Under the pieces are notes generated by a model. That model was not told where the DNA came from. It saw only the letters and a list, made by a program, of their open reading frames with translations, and did no database searches. A stretch of 9,944 nt of DNA from Candidatus Eisenbergiella stercorigallinarum (GTDB lineage Bacteria > Bacillota > Clostridia > Lachnospirales > Lachnospiraceae): the NCBI GenBank assembly GCA_019120525.1, contig DWUW01000333.1, forward strand, positions 1 to 9,944, given 5' to 3'. Positions 1 to 5,986 of the stretch are shown here, one piece after another (the stretch's first letter is position 1; every line of letters begins with the position of its first letter). The position numbers were made by a program, and so were the translations under genes.

Positions 1-2
1 AT

Positions 3-662
3 GTGATAGAAAGAAACAGACTTCAGAGCGTAGATGAGATCGGCATTCTGGTTGATGTACTCGCTTCCGCAATCGGCGCGTTTACCAATCCTGCGAAAAT
101 ATCCAATACCTTCGCCAGTGAACGTCAGATGAGCTATACAAACAAGACCATTTCCAGGCATATTGATTATCTGGAGGAAGCCTTTTTGATTTCCAAAGCA
201 AACCGTTATGATATTAAGGGCAGAAAATATATCGGGGCGAATCTGAAGTATTATTTTACGGATCTGGGACTGCGAAATGCCAGATTGAATTTCAGACAGC
301 AGGAACCCACGCACATTATGGAGAACATCGTTTATAACGAATTGCTGATTCGTGGCTATCATGTCGATGCAGGTGTTGTGGATGTGTATTCCAAAAACAG
401 AGAGGGAAAAAGTATCCGCAGGCAGCTGGAAGTTGACTTTGTGGCAAATCAGGGAAGCCAGAGGTATTATATCCAGGTTGTCTATGATATGACTGCAGAG
501 GAAAAGCAGACGCAGGAATTTAATTCTCTGCGCAATATTCCGGACTCCTTTAAAAAGATTGTCATAGTCAATGGGACCGGAAAACCGTGGCGCAACGAGG
601 AAGGCTTTGTGATCATGGGAATGAAATACTTTCTCCTGAATTCGGACAGTCTGGAATTTTAA
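3..662 (+). CDS. ATP-binding protein, DUF4143-type AAA ATPase, C-terminal part (5' truncated)
   Basis: This is the C-terminal portion of a AAA-type ATPase of the large family carrying a DUF4143 C-terminal domain; the P-loop half lies left of the window. Recognisable family stretches are 'RNRLQSVDEI' at the start, 'LASAIGAFTNPAKISNTF' near residues 20-37, a small winged-helix-like segment ('TISRHIDYLEEAFLISKA', about 49-66), then 'RYDIKGRKYI' and 'YYFTDLGLRN'. The second half ('HIMENIVYNELLIRGYHVDAG', 'EVDFVA', 'YYIQVVYDM') resembles the nuclease-like fold typical of DUF4143. The frame is open to the left edge, so the GTG at 3 is only the first visible codon, not a proven start. The true role of these ATPases is not established; some sit in accessory or defence-like regions. 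The gene is clearly more AT-rich than its right-hand neighbours, which hints at separate acquisition. Confidence 0.85.
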   Translation: MIERNRLQSVDEIGILVDVLASAIGAFTNPAKISNTFASERQMSYTNKTISRHIDYLEEAFLISKANRYDIKGRKYIGANLKYYFTDLGLRNARLNFRQQEPTHIMENIVYNELLIRGYHVDAGVVDVYSKNREGKSIRRQLEVDFVANQGSQRYYIQVVYDMTAEEKQTQEFNSLRNIPDSFKKIVIVNGTGKPWRNEEGFVIMGMKYFLLNSDSLEF

Positions 663-721
663 AAAAAGGGACAAAAAGGTCTGTTTCACGACAGAATATA
701 CACAGTCCGAATGAAATATGG

Positions 722-745
722 TAAAATGATTTAAAAGTACGGAGG
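722..745 (+). promoter_or_regulatory. Possible -10 element and strong RBS ahead of the HAD remnant
   Basis: A TAAAAT hexamer at 722-727 could be a -10 box, but no convincing -35 lies 16-18 nt upstream (ATACAC at 698-703 is the best in position). GGAGG at 741-745 is a strong Shine-Dalgarno five bases before the ATG at 751. The gap 663-750 shows no terminator hairpin for the upstream ATPase gene. Confidence 0.35.
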
Positions 746-750
746 TAAAT

Positions 751-879
751 ATGGTGAAAGCCGGAATGATTGTAACCGATCCGGACGGAACGCTGTTAAG
801 GGATGATAAGACCATTTCCGCTTCGCACGAGGAGGAAGCCCATGAAGAAAGTCAGTCTCTCCACACTTCTTGCCGTTGA
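751..879 (+). pseudogene. Cof-type HAD hydrolase, N-terminal remnant (42 codons)
   Basis: The ATG at 751, behind a good RBS, opens a 42-codon frame whose first 23 residues (MVKAGMIVTDPDGTLLRDDK, then TIS) are the classic start of a Cof/YkrA-type HAD-superfamily phosphatase. The nucleophile motif DxDGT is present, with both aspartates (D10, D12) kept and proline at the x position, where leucine or methionine is usual. After about position 819 the similarity ends: the frame reads a charged, family-unlike tail and stops at 879. A functional Cof protein needs roughly 260-280 residues, so this is a broken gene, presumably from a deletion joining its first codons to the region just upstream of the DUF2500-like gene. 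It still has its translation signals and overlaps the next start by 38 nt, so it could act today as a short upstream frame coupled to that gene. It was found by reading the frame directly; it is below the usual length cutoffs. Confidence 0.72.
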
Positions 880-1255
880 TGTCATTGCCCTTGCCATTGT
901 GTGGCTGATGCCGTCCGCTCCGGCGGGGATGCCCGTCAGAAGGATCTTTCTCGTTATTCTGGCAGCGGCGGCGCTGTTTCTGATTTTTATGCTCGGCAGA
1001 AGCAGGACCACACAGCCTCATGCGAAGGTTGCGGGTATTGAGCCTGTCAGCCGGATCAACCCCGCTCAGTACCTGACCCGGAACGGGATGGTCTGCCCGG
1101 GTGGAGACGGCAGATGCCGGGTTACTTTTCTGCTTGAAGATGATTCTAAGGTGGAGCTGTCCCTGTCGGCCAGACAGGCAGGCGCGCTTGCCGTTGGCAT
1201 GCGGGGGACGCTCATCTTTCGGAACGCCGTGTTTTTGTCCTTCCGGCCGGACTGA
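842..1255 (+). CDS. Small membrane protein with DUF2500-like domain
   Basis: The start is placed at ATG 842 because GAGGAGG (829-835) sits just upstream; an in-frame ATG at 803 would read through the HAD remnant and has no RBS. The 137-residue product begins MKK and has two hydrophobic spans, about residues 7-23 and 34-51, separated by a short loop. The soluble C-terminal part (about 60-137) matches the pattern of DUF2500: an 'AKV' strand, a disordered linker, 'RVTFLLEDDSKVELSLSARQ', then 'GMRGTLIFRNAVFLSF'. In DUF2500 these are the 'VtFel..g..lel.v' and 'G..GtLtyqG.rflgF' strands of a small beta fold. DUF2500 proteins are membrane-anchored and of unknown function. The YcaQ-type gene follows 88 nt downstream on the same strand and may share the transcript. 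The assignment rests on pattern recognition and is moderately sure. Confidence 0.7.
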   Translation: MKKVSLSTLLAVDVIALAIVWLMPSAPAGMPVRRIFLVILAAAALFLIFMLGRSRTTQPHAKVAGIEPVSRINPAQYLTRNGMVCPGGDGRCRVTFLLEDDSKVELSLSARQAGALAVGMRGTLIFRNAVFLSFRPD

Positions 1256-1343
1256 TCTGCGGAGGCCTTATACAGGTGTGCCTGCGTGAAGAAAACAGGG
1301 ACTGCCGCAGAGGGACTGGCGCGGCAAGGGAGGAAGACTGAAA

Positions 1344-2576
1344 ATGATCGCTTTAACAAACCGGCAGGCAAGGCAGTTTATTCTGCGAAAGCAGGGACTT
1401 CTGGGAACGTACCGTTTCAAAGGAAAACAGGGAGCCCTGGAATATGTGCGGCAGGCTGGATGTATCCAGTTTGACCCGGTGGATGTCTGCGGCAAAAATG
1501 CGGAGCTGACGCTGCAGTCCCGGGTGAAGGGATTTACCAAAGACATGCTGTATGCGCTTCTGTATGAGGACCGTAGTCTGGTGGATTATCCGGATAAGAA
1601 CCTGTCCATCTGGCCGGTGGAGGACTGGCCGTATTTTGAACGCTACCGCCGGGCAGCCAGGGAGGGCGGCAGGAGGTTTGAGGGGCTTGACAGGCTGGAG
1701 GAGCAGACGGTTTCCTGGCTTCGTGAGCATGGTCCGGCAAGCTCCGACAGTCTGCCCGTTGAGGGAGAGGTGTACTGGCATTCCCATATCCACTGGAGCG
1801 GAAACTGGGGAGGAAAGTCCAATGCCGCGCGGGCGGCGCTGGAGCAGCTTTACTCCACCGGCGAGCTGATCATCCATCATAAAAAGGGAGCGAGGAAGTT
1901 TTATGATCTGGCGGAAAAGTACCTGCCCCGTACCCTTCTCGACGCTCCCGATCCCCTTCCGGACGACGCGGCACATCAGCGCTGGCGCATACTGCGCCGC
2001 ATCGGCGCGGTTGGCCTGCTGTGGGACCGGCCCTCCGACGCCTGGCTTGGTATTCCCGGCCTGAAGGCGGATCAGCGGAAAGATGCCTTCAGGAAGCTTA
2101 TGGAGGAAGGAAAGCTTTGTGAGGTGAGAGTGGAGGGGATGAGAGATGCGCTTTACTGTCTGTCGGAGGACGCACCCCTTCTGGAAGAGATCCGTAAGGA
2201 GAGGATCCCGGGCGGAAAGCGCTGCGAGCTGCTTGCGCCTCTGGACTGTCTGCTGTGGGACCGGAGGCTGATTCGGGAGCTGTTCGGTTTCGAGTATACC
2301 TGGGAAATCTATACGCCTCAGGCAAAAAGAAAATACGGCTTCTACGTCCTGCCCCTGCTCTACGGGGACAGATTTGCGGGACGTGTGGAAGCGGCGGCGA
2401 AGGGGGAAGAAACTTTTTCGGAAGGTGGGAAAAAAGAGAGGATTCTCCTGGTGAAGCACATCTGGCTGGAGGAGGGCATGCGCAGGACAAAAGCGTTTGA
2501 TGCGGCGCTTGATCGGTGCATCCGGCGGTTCGCGGCCTTTAACGGCTGCGGCCGGACTGTGCGGCCGCAGGAGTAA
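1344..2576 (+). CDS. ycaQ: YcaQ/AlkX-family winged-helix DNA glycosylase
   Basis: The 410-residue product belongs to the HTH_42 (formerly DUF1006) winged-helix glycosylase family, which includes E. coli YcaQ (AlkX) and Streptomyces AlkZ. These enzymes cut N-glycosidic bonds at alkylated purines and unhook interstrand crosslinks. The N-terminal segment 'LTNRQARQFILRKQGLLG' is the family opening, and 'IQFDPV' at 41-46 gives the catalytic Q-x-D signature (Q42, D44) of the YcaQ branch rather than the Q-x-Q of AlkZ. Winged-helix repeats fill the middle (about 120-275). The C-terminal signature 'LAPLDCLLWDRR' (297-308) is followed by 'LFGFEYTWEIYTP' and 'KRKYGFYVLPLLYGDRFAGR' (about 313-347). The length is normal for the family. 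The ATG at 1344 has an AGGAAG RBS at 1331-1336. It is convergent with the yhhN-like gene, with 35 nt between stops. Substrate preference cannot be read from the sequence. Confidence 0.9.
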   Translation: MIALTNRQARQFILRKQGLLGTYRFKGKQGALEYVRQAGCIQFDPVDVCGKNAELTLQSRVKGFTKDMLYALLYEDRSLVDYPDKNLSIWPVEDWPYFERYRRAAREGGRRFEGLDRLEEQTVSWLREHGPASSDSLPVEGEVYWHSHIHWSGNWGGKSNAARAALEQLYSTGELIIHHKKGARKFYDLAEKYLPRTLLDAPDPLPDDAAHQRWRILRRIGAVGLLWDRPSDAWLGIPGLKADQRKDAFRKLMEEGKLCEVRVEGMRDALYCLSEDAPLLEEIRKERIPGGKRCELLAPLDCLLWDRRLIRELFGFEYTWEIYTPQAKRKYGFYVLPLLYGDRFAGRVEAAAKGEETFSEGGKKERILLVKHIWLEEGMRRTKAFDAALDRCIRRFAAFNGCGRTVRPQE

Positions 2577-2588
2577 ACGGCGCAGCCG
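2543..2588. other. Two mutually exclusive GC-rich hairpins at the convergent gene ends
   Basis: At the 3' end of the ycaQ-like gene, CTGCGGCC (2546-2553) can pair with GGCCGCAG (2563-2570). The overlapping CGGCTGCG (2543-2550) can instead pair with CGCAGCCG (2581-2588) past the stop codon. Both stems are 8 bp and perfect, and they share bases, so only one can form. Being symmetric, they could act on transcripts from either convergent gene. No T-run follows on either strand, so neither is a textbook Rho-independent terminator. Confidence 0.4.
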
Positions 2589-2611
2589 GAAAAGCGGAGA
2601 CGGGCAAGTCT

Positions 2612-3250
2612 TCAGAAAAAGCAGGCGGAGCTGCACAGCAGCCATATGGCGGAATAATAGAAAATGAGGACGAAGGCGGAAAACGTGTCGGAATGGTCCG
2701 GCCGGTAAAGGCGCAGACAGATCATGTTGTCGGAAAGGTAAAAGAGCAGGGCTCCTGCGGCTGCTCCGGGAGCCTGGGGAAAAACGGCAAGGGCCGCGGC
2801 GGTCATGGCGGACAGCAGGGCGCCGTAGAGGACGATGGGAAGCGCCAGCGCTCCTGTTTGGGGCAGCTTTCTTCCATGGAACAGGAGGCTTGCGGCAAAC
2901 AGAAGCAGGAAGAAAATCAGATGCCGGCCGGAGAGCGGCGCGGCGGACAGCAGGGCGGCAAGGAAGCAGACGTGTCCGAGGGCAAACACACCCATTCCGG
3001 AGAGAAAATGAAGCTCAAGAAGAACATCCGCCGCCGCGCAGAAAAAAGCGCCCGCCGCGATCCCCATACAGACGGGATTCTGAAAACCGCCGGAAAGACA
3101 ACAGAAAAAGGCCTCTCCCAGGGGCATGCAGGTGGCAGCCGCCTTGAAAGCGAGAGGCCATTTTTTTTCGTTTTTCCGGTTCCGGAAATAGACCGTTCCC
3201 CAGAGCGCCGTAAGCAGGGCGCTGATTATGGAAAGCGCCGGGCTTCCCAT
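2612..3250 (-). CDS. YhhN-family (TMEM86-like) membrane protein, putative lysoplasmalogenase
   Basis: The 212-residue, very hydrophobic protein has about seven or eight membrane spans. It fits the YhhN/TMEM86 family, whose characterised members are lysoplasmalogenases that hydrolyse the vinyl-ether bond of lysoplasmalogens. Family positions visible are K36 in 'LAFKAAAT', the acidic residue in 'AADVLLE' (D75), 'FALGHVCFL' with H93, and the late 'GALLFYLSDNMICLRLY' motif with S173-D174. In the family the second motif usually reads 'GD' where this protein has 'AD'. The ATG at 3248-3250 lies one base beyond the stop of the DegV gene (TGA-T-ATG), so translation is probably coupled by reinitiation. 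Many Clostridia make plasmalogens, so the activity would make sense, but function is inferred from family only. Confidence 0.8.
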   Translation of the reverse strand: MGSPALSIISALLTALWGTVYFRNRKNEKKWPLAFKAAATCMPLGEAFFCCLSGGFQNPVCMGIAAGAFFCAAADVLLELHFLSGMGVFALGHVCFLAALLSAAPLSGRHLIFFLLLFAASLLFHGRKLPQTGALALPIVLYGALLSAMTAAALAVFPQAPGAAAGALLFYLSDNMICLRLYRPDHSDTFSAFVLIFYYSAIWLLCSSACFF

Positions 3251-3251
3251 A

Positions 3252-4136
3252 TCAGTCCAGATACTTCCTGTACTTTTCTTCCGAAGCGTCCAGGAAGCAG
3301 ACGGCGGCGATGCCGCGGCCCGTATGCGCGCCGATGGCGCAGCCGACCACGGAGATCATGATCTCAGCGGGATGGAGACGTTCTTCCACCATTTCCGTAA
3401 GCGTATGAATGGCCTCCTCATCCTCGCCGTGGCAGAGGGAAAACAGCTGCTTTTCCGGCTCCGCGCTGTGCTCGGCGGCATAGTCCACCAGGGTTTTCAG
3501 GGATTTCTTGCGGCCCCGCACGGTTTTGAGCACCTGCAGGGAACCGTTTGCGTCAATGATCAGGATGGGCTTCATATCCAGCGTTTCGGCAATGTTTCCC
3601 TTAAATTTGGAAAGACGGCCGCCCTTGATCAGATAGGCCAGGGTGTTTACCGTGACCACATGGTGGATGTGGGCGCGGTAGAATTCCGCCGCCTCCAGCA
3701 GAAGCTCTTTGGACGCGCCGTGCTCCTGCATGATAAGGAGCTTTCTCACCAGCAGGCCGAAGCCGGCGGAAGCGCATTTGGTGTCGAAAATGGTCAGGTC
3801 AAAATCGGGATGATCCTCCAGAATGTTCGTCCTGGCGATATTCGCGGCGTTGAAGGTTCCGGCGATCCCCGTAGAGAAGCACAGATAGAGCACGCTGTCT
3901 CCCCGTTCGGCATAGGGGCGGAAAGCGTCCTCGAACATGGCCGGATTGATGTGATAGGTACGCACATTTCTGGAAGTGTCGTCCAGAATATGATAAAATT
4001 CCTTTGTTTTTATGGTTTTCCCATCCAGATAATCCACATCGTCGATCACCACGGGGGTGGGGATGACGTGCAGTCCGTAGCGGTTTATGATCTCCTCCGG
4101 CAGATCGGAAGCGGAGTCGGTAACGATTTTCAGCAT
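3252..4136 (-). CDS. DegV family fatty-acid-binding protein (FakB-like)
   Basis: The 294-residue product is a full-length DegV protein. Relatives include the FakB subunits, which present a bound fatty acid to the FakA kinase to make acyl-phosphate for phospholipid synthesis. The start is set at ATG 4136 because the family N-terminus 'KIVTDSASDLP' begins directly after it and GGGAGG precedes it; the in-frame extension to 4223 is not family-like. Seen motifs are 'FSTGIAGTFNAA' (87-98, the S-G-x-x-G-T lipid-carboxylate loop), 'IDTKCASAGFGLLV' in variant form, 'YLIKGGRLSK' (168-177) and 'VGCAIGAHTGRG' (264-275) with H271. The usual 'TSxP' after the first domain is replaced by 'RTYHINP' (59-65), so one lipid-contacting loop differs. 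The gene follows the nicotinate phosphoribosyltransferase gene and is nearly fused to the YhhN-like gene. The fatty acid bound cannot be told from the sequence. Confidence 0.92.
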   Translation of the reverse strand: MLKIVTDSASDLPEEIINRYGLHVIPTPVVIDDVDYLDGKTIKTKEFYHILDDTSRNVRTYHINPAMFEDAFRPYAERGDSVLYLCFSTGIAGTFNAANIARTNILEDHPDFDLTIFDTKCASAGFGLLVRKLLIMQEHGASKELLLEAAEFYRAHIHHVVTVNTLAYLIKGGRLSKFKGNIAETLDMKPILIIDANGSLQVLKTVRGRKKSLKTLVDYAAEHSAEPEKQLFSLCHGEDEEAIHTLTEMVEERLHPAEIMISVVGCAIGAHTGRGIAAVCFLDASEEKYRKYLD

Positions 4137-4167
4137 AAGGTTCCTCCCATTTCTATTGCGATCATCG

Positions 4168-4188
4168 GGGCAGGACCACGGCCTGCCC
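4168..4188. other. Perfect 7-bp hairpin in the NAPRT-degV spacer
   Basis: GGGCAGG (4168-4174) and CCTGCCC (4182-4188) form a perfect 7-bp stem with a 7-nt loop in the 99-nt gap between the nicotinate phosphoribosyltransferase stop and the DegV start. On the minus-strand transcript it would sit about 30 nt before the DegV start codon. No U-run follows, so it is not a clear terminator; it might stabilise or mark a processing point. I see no clear promoter in this gap. Confidence 0.4.
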
Positions 4189-4235
4189 TCAAACAGCGGC
4201 AGCGCGGAAAGCGTCCGGCCCATTTTTTAAATCGG

Positions 4236-5690
4236 TCAGATCTGTCCCATCTGATCCAGCAGCCTCAGCTTGGTGTCATACAGCTTCTGAGAAAGGTCCA
4301 CATAGACCTGATGGGGGTTGACGAGACGCCTGGTCTCATCCCACAGGGTATCCAGCTCCTTCCGGCAGTATTCCCGGATCTCCATGACGCTGGGCGAGGT
4401 ATAGACGCATTTTCCGTCCAGAAAGACGGGGATCATCAGGTCGCGCAGGATGAAGCTTCCGGCCGGCAGAAGGGTTTTCTTCCAGGGCTCCAGAGGATCG
4501 AACAGGAGCAGAGGCTCGTCCTCCCGGAAGGTCTCGTCGGCCAGGGCGATGAGATCCGCCTTCAGCTTTCCGGTCTCCTTTTCATAGACCCGGTGGATGA
4601 CCTTGTTTCCGGGATTGGTGATCTTTTCACTGTTCTCGGAGAGCTTGATCTTGGGAACGAAGGTTCCGTTTTCATCCATGATGGCGGCCAGCTTGTACAC
4701 GCCGCCGAAGGAAGGCCAGTTCTTGGAGGTGATCATGTGGGTTCCCACGCCCCAGGAGGTCACCGTACAGCCCTGAGCCTTCAGGCTGTCGATCAGGTAC
4801 TCGTCCAGGTCGTTGGAGGCGGAGATGACCGCGTCCGGAAATCCTGCTTCATCCAGCATCTTTCTGGCTTTCTTGGAAAGATAGGCCAGGTCGCCGCTGT
4901 CCAGGCGGATGCCGTAGAAGGTCAGGGGGATCCCCGCTTCCCGCATCTCGGTGAAAACGCGGATGGCGTTGGGAACGCCGGATTTTAAGGTATCATAGGT
5001 ATCCACCAGCAGGATGCAGGCGGAAGGGTACATGTCCGCGTAGGTTTTAAAGGCGGTATATTCGTCCGGGAAGCTCATGATCCAGCTGTGGGCGTGGGTA
5101 CCCTTTACGGGAACGTCAAACATCTGCCCGGCCAGCACGTTGCTGGTGCCGATGCAGCCGCCGATCATGGCGGCCCTTGCCCCGTAGATGCCCGCGTCCG
5201 GCCCCTGCGCGCGGCGCAGGCCGAACTCCATGATGCCGTCGCCTCTGGCCGCATAGCAGACGCGGGAGGTCTTGGTAGCGATCAGGCTCTGATGGTTCAC
5301 GATGTTCAGAATGGCGGTTTCTATAAGCTGCGCCTCCATGATGGGGGCGATGACCTTGATCATGGGCTCCCGGGGAAACATGACGCTTCCTTCCGGGATG
5401 GCATAGACGCTTCCGGAAAAACGGAAGGTTTTCAGATAATCCAGAAAATCCTCATCGAAGATGCCCAGGCTCTTCAGATAGGAGAGCTCGTCTTCCCCGA
5501 AATGCAGGTTTTCAATATATTCGATGACCTGCTGAAGCCCGGCGCAGATGGCATAGCCGGATTCCATGGGATTATTGCGGTAAAAGGCGTCGAAAATGAC
5601 CGTTTCGTTCCGGTCCATATTCCGGAAATAACCCTGCATCATCGTCAGCTCATACAGGTCGGTCATGAGGGTGAGATTGCGTGTTTGCAT
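4236..5690 (-). CDS. pncB: Nicotinate phosphoribosyltransferase
   Basis: The 484-residue product is a full-length bacterial nicotinate phosphoribosyltransferase. It joins nicotinate to PRPP, with ATP, to give nicotinate mononucleotide in the Preiss-Handler NAD salvage pathway in the cytosol. The start at ATG 5690 is chosen because the family N-terminus 'NLTLMTDLYELTMMQGYF' follows at once; a purine-rich AAGAAGGGGGAAAG stretch lies upstream. Seen motifs are 'FYRNNPMESGYAICAGL' (36-52), 'FGLRRAQG' (156-163), 'KGTHAHSW' (196-203) with the conserved active-site histidine, 'RLDSGDL' (262-268), 'SNDLDEYLI' (292-300) and 'GVGTHM' (314-319). Nothing is truncated. It is the first gene of a likely leftward transcript with the DegV and YhhN-like genes. 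Some genomes call this gene pncB and others napRT; the family is clear, the symbol less so. Confidence 0.95.
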   Translation of the reverse strand: MQTRNLTLMTDLYELTMMQGYFRNMDRNETVIFDAFYRNNPMESGYAICAGLQQVIEYIENLHFGEDELSYLKSLGIFDEDFLDYLKTFRFSGSVYAIPEGSVMFPREPMIKVIAPIMEAQLIETAILNIVNHQSLIATKTSRVCYAARGDGIMEFGLRRAQGPDAGIYGARAAMIGGCIGTSNVLAGQMFDVPVKGTHAHSWIMSFPDEYTAFKTYADMYPSACILLVDTYDTLKSGVPNAIRVFTEMREAGIPLTFYGIRLDSGDLAYLSKKARKMLDEAGFPDAVISASNDLDEYLIDSLKAQGCTVTSWGVGTHMITSKNWPSFGGVYKLAAIMDENGTFVPKIKLSENSEKITNPGNKVIHRVYEKETGKLKADLIALADETFREDEPLLLFDPLEPWKKTLLPAGSFILRDLMIPVFLDGKCVYTSPSVMEIREYCRKELDTLWDETRRLVNPHQVYVDLSQKLYDTKLRLLDQMGQI

Positions 5691-5780
5691 GAGGCTTTCC
5701 CCCTTCTTCCTGATTTCGCGGCAGGCCGGGCCGGAGGGAAAGCGGAAGCGCCCCGCCGGTCCGCCGTGGCGGTTATCCAT

Positions 5781-5809
5781 ATCATACGCGCAATTTGTTT
5801 GGAACGCAA
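5781..5809 (-). promoter_or_regulatory. Putative sigma-A promoter for the pncB-degV-yhhN-like operon
   Basis: On the minus strand, TTGCGT (5804-5809) and TATGAT (5781-5786) are separated by exactly 17 nt. TATGAT differs from the consensus -10 at one base, and the -35 keeps TTG. The promoter lies about 90 nt upstream of the pncB start, leaving a GC-rich 5' leader of roughly 80 nt with a CCGCC/GGCGG palindrome around 5761-5772. I could not recognise a regulator site for NAD metabolism. Confidence 0.6.
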
Positions 5810-5838
5810 GCGTTTCCGGAGGAAGATGGGAATTTTGC

Positions 5839-5973
5839 GTTACTACTCAGCCAGGTCTGCGCATTTACTGCGCAGACCGTACGAAAACGTACAGGAAGGA
5901 AGCATCCGGCCCATCGCGAAGCGATTGGAATGGCCGGATGCCGTTACTGTTCTGCCGAAGGCTGAACAGTAAC
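5839..5973. repeat. Compound palindromic element (REP/MITE-like), four hairpins with terminal inverted repeats
   Basis: This non-coding block, between the ClC gene stop and the pncB promoter, is bounded by a 14-bp inverted repeat: GTTACTACTCAGCC (5839-5852) and GGCTGAACAGTAAC (5960-5973), matching at 12 of 14 positions. Inside are, in order: a 10-bp perfect stem GGTCTGCGCA/TGCGCAGACC with a 5-nt loop (5854-5878); a small GTACG/CGTAC stem with an AAAA loop (5879-5892); a 10-bp perfect outer stem GCATCCGGCC/GGCCGGATGC (5902-5941) holding an inner ATCGC-GAA-GCGAT stem; and a 10-bp stem GTTACTGTTC/GAACAGTAAC with an inner GCC-GAA-GGC (5943-5973). No frame inside looks coding. The plan resembles dispersed bacterial palindromic repeats mobilised in trans, but copy number cannot be judged from one window. 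Confidence 0.75.
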
Positions 5974-5986
5974 AATTTTGCCGCGC

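Noticed and set aside
1256..1311. TCTGCGG/CCGCAGA pairing in the gap before the ycaQ-like gene as a terminator
   Set aside because: The loop would be about 42 nt and no T-run follows, so chance pairing is more likely.
1353..2645. A 430-codon frame on the minus strand opposite the ycaQ-like gene
   Set aside because: It fully mirrors a gene with strong family motifs, has no RBS, and its protein is low in recognisable structure.
3228..4988. A 586-codon open frame on the + strand opposite degV and pncB
   Set aside because: It lies antisense to two clear full-length genes in a fixed frame relation, has no family motifs and no promoter, and is the kind of long shadow frame that GC-rich codon use produces.
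5854..5973. The palindromic cluster as a CRISPR array or tandem repeat
   Set aside because: The hairpins differ in sequence from one another and have no regular repeat-spacer spacing.
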